Below the pieces are notes generated by a model, which ran no database searches, had not been told where the DNA came from, and worked only from the letters and a program-made list of their open reading frames with translations. DNA of 64,000 nt from Euborellia annulipes (lineage: Eukaryota > Arthropoda > Insecta > Dermaptera > Anisolabididae). This document shows, in pieces, positions 59,069 to 64,000 of the stretch (position 1 is the stretch's first letter; each line of letters opens with the position of its first letter). The translations under genes were made by a program, and so were the position numbers. The stretch is from NCBI GenBank assembly GCA_023213315.1, contig JAKCPI010015365.1, positions 1-64,000 of the forward strand. The letters are read 5' to 3'.

Positions 59069-59233
59069 TATGATCCCGAGGGGTTCGGTGAAATTCCTTG
59101 GGACGATTTCCTGGAGGTACTGGAACAGCCCGAGTTCCAGGCCGAAGTTGACCAACATAAACGGGAAATTTTACGGGAACGAGCCCACGAAAGAATGACG
59201 AGCGCCATCACCTTCCAGGATTTCGTTAACGTG
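59069..59233 (+). CDS. rho-4: EF-hand rhomboid protease, EF-hand exon
   Basis: The acceptor is TTTTATTTTCAG (to 59068) and the donor GTGAGT (59234); 55 codons, phase 0. Residues 98-152 include DPEGFGEIPWDDF, which fits EF-loop 1 with D99, E101, G104, I106 and D110 (loop position 12 is Asp, not Glu). Then comes the helix FQAEVDQHKREILRER and a second EF-like segment AHERMTSAITFQDFVNV. The second loop keeps I144, F146, D148 and F149, but has His, Thr and Ser where calcium-binding Asp, Asp and Gly would be expected, so it probably does not bind calcium. Length and spacing match the paired EF-hands ahead of the rhomboid domain in RHBDL1/3. The catalytic Ser/His membrane domain is not in the window; the gene is cut by the window end. 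Confidence 0.88.
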
Positions 59234-59761
59234 GTGAGTTATCATCTTTTTATAACAAGTAGTTTAGCAATTATGAAGCGTAAAGAACCCATGTGTCCTT
59301 TATTTCCTAAATTGCCATCCATACGATGGACAGAACATACGATACACAAATTTTCCAAAAAGAGATAAGAGAGTAGAGAGACTATCATTTTTCTAGTTAT
59401 CCGATGTCACACATAATAGAGAGAATTAATCGCGCTTGACTAATTTGAAAAGAAAAAAAAACTATCATATTTCAAATTCAATCACTATTATTTGAACTAG
59501 CTGGCTAGCACGCTATTGATTATCATCTATTCAAATGAATTGGACAATTTTATTTATTTAAGTCGTATATGAAAACATAAAAAATAAATCATAGCAGTAG
59601 ATAATGATTTGTAGTCATAGATAATTATTCAATAATTATTTGGTGAAGAGATTCTGGCTGTAAACTTAATGGTAATGGAGTCAAAAGAAATGAAAGCATC
59701 GAGCAAACGAATTCGCAGGTTCACAATTTTACTGCAATATTTTTTTATTTATTTATTATAG

Positions 59762-60641
59762 GACTTGGTGGAAAAGGCGCTCTAAAAGTCGATTTTGGGA
59801 TCGACTTGATATTTTTCAATTCCCGGAATCGATTAATCAATTCTGAAAGTCGACTTTTCGACTTTCAAGTCGACTTTTTAAAAACTCTATATCTCGTGCG
59901 GAGATACTCAGTAAATATTAATTATATTTATTTATTTATAATATAAGATTTATTAAGTATTTAAACATTTTCACACACAAATACTGTTTTCAATATTTTT
60001 ATAAATGAATATTCTATCCGAAAATTGCACGTGATATGGCACCGAACATTAAAATAAAAGTTGAATATCAAATTAAAATATTAAAATTGAGGAATTAAGA
60101 ATGCCACATATGTTCACTAACCGACCTTAGAAAGCGTGTTGATTGGTGTGTTATGTGTAGGTTTTAAAAGAAAGACGAAAGTCAATCAATGAAAACGTTA
60201 CAAACTATATTACCATCGGATAGCCCTCGGGGCATGGCGTAGAGGTTAGCGTGCTAACCTCATATACCAAACGTCGCGGGTTCGGACCCCAGGCAGTCCG
60301 ATGATTTTATTTAAGCCAATTGGATACCAAATGGCTTAAATAAGAATGCCTGGACCCCATATATGAATATTTATCAATAACGGATATCGTAAAAAGTCTT
60401 ATATGGCCTGAGTTGCCGAAAAGACAGTGTGAATGTGTGTGTGAGTGTGAGTGAGAAAAAAGTGTGAAGTAAAAAAAAAAAAAAAAAAATATTACCATCG
60501 GATACTAAGTATTGTAAGAAAAAGTCAAATGTCGTCCCGTGAGAATCGACTTGAAAGACTTTCAGCTCGATTATAAAAATTCGATTATTTTCAGTAAAAG
60601 ATCGATTCTTGACTAAAGTCAGAGTCGACTTTTCCATCTCT
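59762..60641 (+). mobile_element. Q5: Q-family element containing a SINE
   Basis: GGTGGAAAAGGCGCTC to GAGTCGACTTTTCCATCTCT; split by S11. Confidence 0.78.
60223..60488 (+). mobile_element. tRNA-derived SINE (S11), reference copy
   Basis: Flanked by an exact 16-bp duplication ATATTACCATCGGATA (60207-60222 and 60489-60504); Q4 shows the empty site. Head GCCCTCGGGGCATGGCGTAG has an A-box-like GTAGAGGTTAGCG and B-box GGTTCGGACCC. Then comes a GGATACCAAATGGCTTAAAT block, a TGTGTGAGTGTGAG tail and poly-A. Inserted by a LINE-type machinery. Confidence 0.92.
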
Positions 60642-60704
60642 AATTTATTTATTTAATCTTTTTCTTCCGAAATACACAATTTCTGTGTATTGCATACTTA
60701 ATAT

Positions 60705-61100
60705 ACACTGTAAAAAAAATCTTAATTTTAGTGTGTTTTGGAATACTAAATTTACAAATTTCCATTGTAAATGATATCTACTATGCATTTATCTACTAAA
60801 TTTACAAATGTTTACAACAAAAAAAACATTTTAAAATTACAATTTTCTTCAAAAAATAGAGTATGTTTTGTAATTTTACAAACATTGTATAGTATTTTTC
60901 GTTAAAAATTGTATTTTTTCTCGAAAGCAGTTTAGGAATTCTAAAATTACCATACATTTACACTCTAATTTTCAAATGTCATTCGAAAATTACAATACAT
61001 TTGTAAATGGTTTTTGCAAAGACTTACTAAATTCCTAGACAAAAGTCTAGGAAATATGCTTCCTAAACATTTGTGAAATTACAAAATTTTTTTACAGTGT
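60705..61100 (+). mobile_element. M7: M-family MITE, complete
   Basis: ACACTGTAAAAAAAATC to TTTTTTTACAGTGT. Both ends intact, uninterrupted. No clear target duplication. Confidence 0.82.
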
Positions 61101-61319
61101 AATAAACCCTTGGGAAGCGTAATAATAAAATCTATTTTCAGGGGTGGGTTTTGCAATCTTTTCCGTACAGAGCAGGAACCGTAAAAGCATTCCTACAGCT
61201 TTCTCTGGGTGCAGTGCCCCTTTACACCTAAGAATCCTCTCTGAGTGATGAGAACTCTCACCTCTAGTACAAGAAGCGAAATCTCTACCACTATACGACC
61301 CAGGAGCAATTAATCAAAT

Positions 61320-62285
61320 TATATTGTGTGAATTTTCAGGGTGCTTATTATTTTTATTAAATATTGTTCAGAAGCTGGCTGACTAGCAAGTAGAATACAA
61401 TATTTATTTTCTCCAAATATGAAGTCGGGCCCTTCACTAGGAATTAGTAAACACCTTTTTAGTATATCTATGGGCTATATAAGGAATGAGTGAAGACCTA
61501 CCTTTAGACAATATTTGTTTTCTTTCTTTCTCTTTAACCAATCCCTTTTCTCTTATTAGATAAATTTGTGTCTATTGACTGTATATGCCGTGGGAAAATA
61601 CTTCTCTCTTTCAACCCCTCCCATCCCTCAAAAAAAAAAAAAAAAAATTGTTGGTTTTATTAAGTCTTAAATAAATAAGTAAATATGGAAATGGATTTTA
61701 TTTATATCCACAATAAATGTTCTTTTTTTAATACTAATTTCGATTAGAGTCGTCGATTGGCAGTAGCAAACGAAATTGTACAGCAGGGTGTATCACGAAA
61801 AAATATTATTTGAAAATTTGATAAAAATTAATTGCTATGGTAACTATAAAATTTTTTTGAAATATTTCAATCTCCCAAAGTGGACAAAGTGGATTTATTT
61901 GATCAATTTTCAATTTTGTAATCTTTAGAAAGAATATATCGAAAATATTCCTTTTTCATCTCTGCAAATTTAATTAATGCCCCTAAATTTAACGAAAAGG
62001 GGTGGATATAAGTAGGGGACTGTTCCCCGAAAACGAGACGTCGTGGGTCGTTTTTGGATTCAAGATGTCATTTTACCTAAGAATCTAAAAAAATTGTCGG
62101 GGCTCGAAAAAAATTTTATTTTACCGACTTTCTCCTCTCTGCAACATTTTTTGTTTGTTTTTGATGTGCAATGAATATTTGTAATATAAAAATAAATAGA
62201 TACTTAAAATGTCCACCAGGACAAACAACATAACATAAATATAGAGTGCGAACTTGGAAACTAATATAAAATATAATCAACTTCT
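61320..62285. other. Stretch with no gene recognised
   Basis: AT-rich; the next rhomboid exon is not visible here. Confidence 0.45.
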
Positions 62286-62290
62286 TATAT

Positions 62291-62538
62291 GGACGATGTT
62301 ATGCACGAAGGAACCAAGCGCCAATAACATAATCTGAGATAAAGGGCATTTCATTTGTACACTTGTAATCAAACCCAATGGCAATGTCATTTTTTCTTGT
62401 TTTATACAAAAAAAGTGCTTAGAGTAATAATGTTGGGATTTAAATAAAGAGGAAGTTCTTCTTTTTCCATACAAGATGGAAGTCTTATCTCAATTTCAAA
62501 GGCAATAGCGCTTGGTTCCCTCATGCATAACATCGTCC
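62291..62538. mobile_element. GGACGATG MITE, 248 bp
   Basis: GGACGATGTTATGCACGAAG...CATGCATAACATCGTCC with ATAT on both sides. The ends resemble E elements (GGACCCTGTTATGCATTAG). Confidence 0.78.
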
Positions 62539-62648
62539 ATATATAGTTACCTTTCAAAATGTGATGTAGTAATTAATTAGTCTTTGTTTCTTATAGTTTT
62601 TGAAAGGAGAAAAGGAAAAACTTTTTCTCGATACGTCTGCTTATTTGG

Positions 62649-62894
62649 ACCCTGTTACGCATTAGTGTGTCAAACACCGAGTTTTGAGAAAATTAACATT
62701 AAAGTTTTTTGTTTTGATTGGATTATATATAATTTTTTTTGTCAATTGTGCAAGTAACATTAAATATAAACTGTTTTAGGACATATTTCATAAAAAATAC
62801 TACTAATTATAGCATTTGAAACAATATTCCGTGCTTAACTCAATTTTTAATTTTTTTTTTTTGGCGCTTGACACACTAATGCATAACAGGGTCC
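62649..62894. mobile_element. E3: GGACCCTG-ended MITE
   Basis: GGACCCTGTTACGCATTAG...CTAATGCATAACAGGGTCC. Internally similar to E1. Confidence 0.78.
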
Positions 62895-62899
62895 AAATA

Positions 62900-63500
62900 G
62901 TCTACCGAACTATATTTAATAATGGTATAGGAAAAATATTCATACTCTGAATGAATTTAATTAGTGCCTATAAAATTGAATGCCAAAATAATAAATAAAT
63001 AAACCTAACATTTAATAATTAATTTAATTAAATAATTATTATTATTATAAAGGTCTATCTTATCAAAAAATAAATAAATAAATTCATCCTGAAAAAAAAC
63101 AGGACTTTTATGCATTTAAATATTTCAAGATAATGTCTCTTTTTTGTGCAATAATGCAATTTCTCACTTATCTATATAATTCCAAAATAAACGTACGATA
63201 ACCAAAAAATAAAAAATAAAAAAACTTATTTTTGTTTATTGGAAGATAAAAAACCAGAAGTTGTTCGTTCGCTAGTTTATCATTTCATCTGAAAGTTGAA
63301 TAAATATTTAAAATAACGTTTACGGTTGAGTGAACCTTTAGTTAAAAAATAAAAAAAAAGAAGTGAATATTTAATAAACTCGACCCGTGTGGAAAGACAA
63401 GGCCTTTGGCTAGTGAAAATAGAATATGGGGCTGAATTAACGAATTTTGATATCGTTGTGTTGTTTGTGACCAATCAATGAAATTTCCTCTCATAGTTTT
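62900..63500. other. AT-rich stretch, nothing recognised
   Basis: No bounded repeat or gene. Confidence 0.45.
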
Positions 63501-63504
63501 TCTA

Positions 63505-63832
63505 CACTGAAAAAAAAAAATTTTGTTGATGTTACAATTGTGTGAAAGCAAATTTCATAAACAAAATTTAGTAAGTCTTTGCAAAAACCATTTACAAATG
63601 TATTGTAATTTTCGAAAGCCGTTTAAAAATTAGAGTGCAATTGTGAGGTGATTTTAGAATCCTCAAACTGCTTTCGAAAAAATACAATTTTTAACGAAAA
63701 TTACTATACAATGTATGTAAAATTACAATACATACTCTCTATTTTTCCAAGAAAATTGTAATTTTAAAATGATTTTTTTTATTGTAAATATTTGAACACA
63801 TTAATTTGTAAATTTAGTAAATAAATGCATAG
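63505..63832 (-). repeat. M8: M-family copy, truncated
   Basis: ACACTGAAAAAAAAAAATTTT through AAATTTAGTAAATAAATGC, then unrelated sequence. Confidence 0.7.
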
Positions 63833-64000
63833 TCACTCTTTGTCCATGGTATGAGAATAAAAAGCAAACTTGTGGGGTTGTAAGACCCCCGGCAGGAACG
63901 AAGTTCTTCACACCTTTTCTTCAACTCACTTGTCAGAATATAATTTATAGATAAAAGGAAATAAAGAGAAGGAGAAGATGGGCGTGGCCTCGCCAAGGCT

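Noticed and set aside
61140..61320. Possible next rhomboid exon (acceptor-like TTTTCAG at 61135-61141)
   Set aside because: No open frame resembling the rhomboid domain follows; the segment looks like a minus-strand tRNA-like SINE head.

Overview
The window looks like AT-rich animal (probably arthropod) nuclear DNA. Coding sequence is sparse, introns are several kilobases long, and most of the rest is dense, heavily nested short mobile elements. No bacterial operons, rRNA, CRISPR or complete autonomous transposon is visible. The species cannot be fixed from sequence alone. The wording of the one recognisable gene (DPEGFGEIPWDDF, ITFQDFVNV) recalls arthropod EF-hand rhomboids.

Protein-coding content: one gene, plus strand, three exons (48166-48447, 54464-54487, 59069-59233), all joined in phase 0 with GT-AG introns of about 6.0 and 4.6 kb. 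Together they encode the N-terminal cytosolic part of a rhomboid-family intramembrane protease of the RHBDL1/3 / Drosophila Rho-4 type: a Pro/Gln-rich leader, then a pair of degenerate EF-hands. The middle exon is a 24-nt microexon. No exon for the membrane protease domain is visible, so it should lie beyond 64000. The only other coding trace I recognise is a 5'-truncated, frameshifted LINE reverse-transcriptase tail at about 30661-31386 (minus).

Repeat families, with my own labels. H: about 680 bp, a hairpin at each end, inserted in T-runs (about 15 full or partial copies). T: about 640 bp, TTAA-flanked MITE (8 copies). M: about 550 bp, ends ACACTGTAAAA/TTTTACAGTGT (8 copies). Q: about 600 bp, ends AGGGATGGAAAA/TTTTCCATCCCT (5 copies). 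hAT-type miniature elements with 8-bp target duplications (at least 9). Tc1/mariner-type MITEs with TA sites (2). GGAC...GTCC MITEs (6). A tRNA-derived SINE (about 11 copies or pieces), D (a roughly 400-bp retroposon-like repeat), and G (tRNA-like foldbacks).

The most unusual layer is a set of short (about 280-330 bp) foldback elements that carry a hammerhead-ribozyme core (CTGANGA - stem II - GAAA, often CGTC) next to or between long inverted arms. Three have target-site duplications of 10-13 bp. They resemble Penelope-like-element or animal retrozyme hammerheads, but the foldback layout looks distinctive.

Layout: 0-5 kb hAT pieces, M1, a retroposon with a 15-bp duplication, M2; 5-10 kb element X, T1, H1, a hammerhead foldback; 10-20 kb a TTAA MITE, M3, H3 (triply interrupted), T2, T3 with H4 inside, H5; 20-23.5 kb a nested hAT stack and a 1.5-kb palindrome with a 64-bp tandem array; 24-39 kb H, Q, D, LINE, SINE and hammerhead nests; 39-48 kb H11, SINEs, T5, Q4, D3; 48-59 kb the gene with elements in its introns; 59-64 kb Q5 with a young SINE, M7, GGAC MITEs, M8. 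Insertions within insertions give a readable relative age order.
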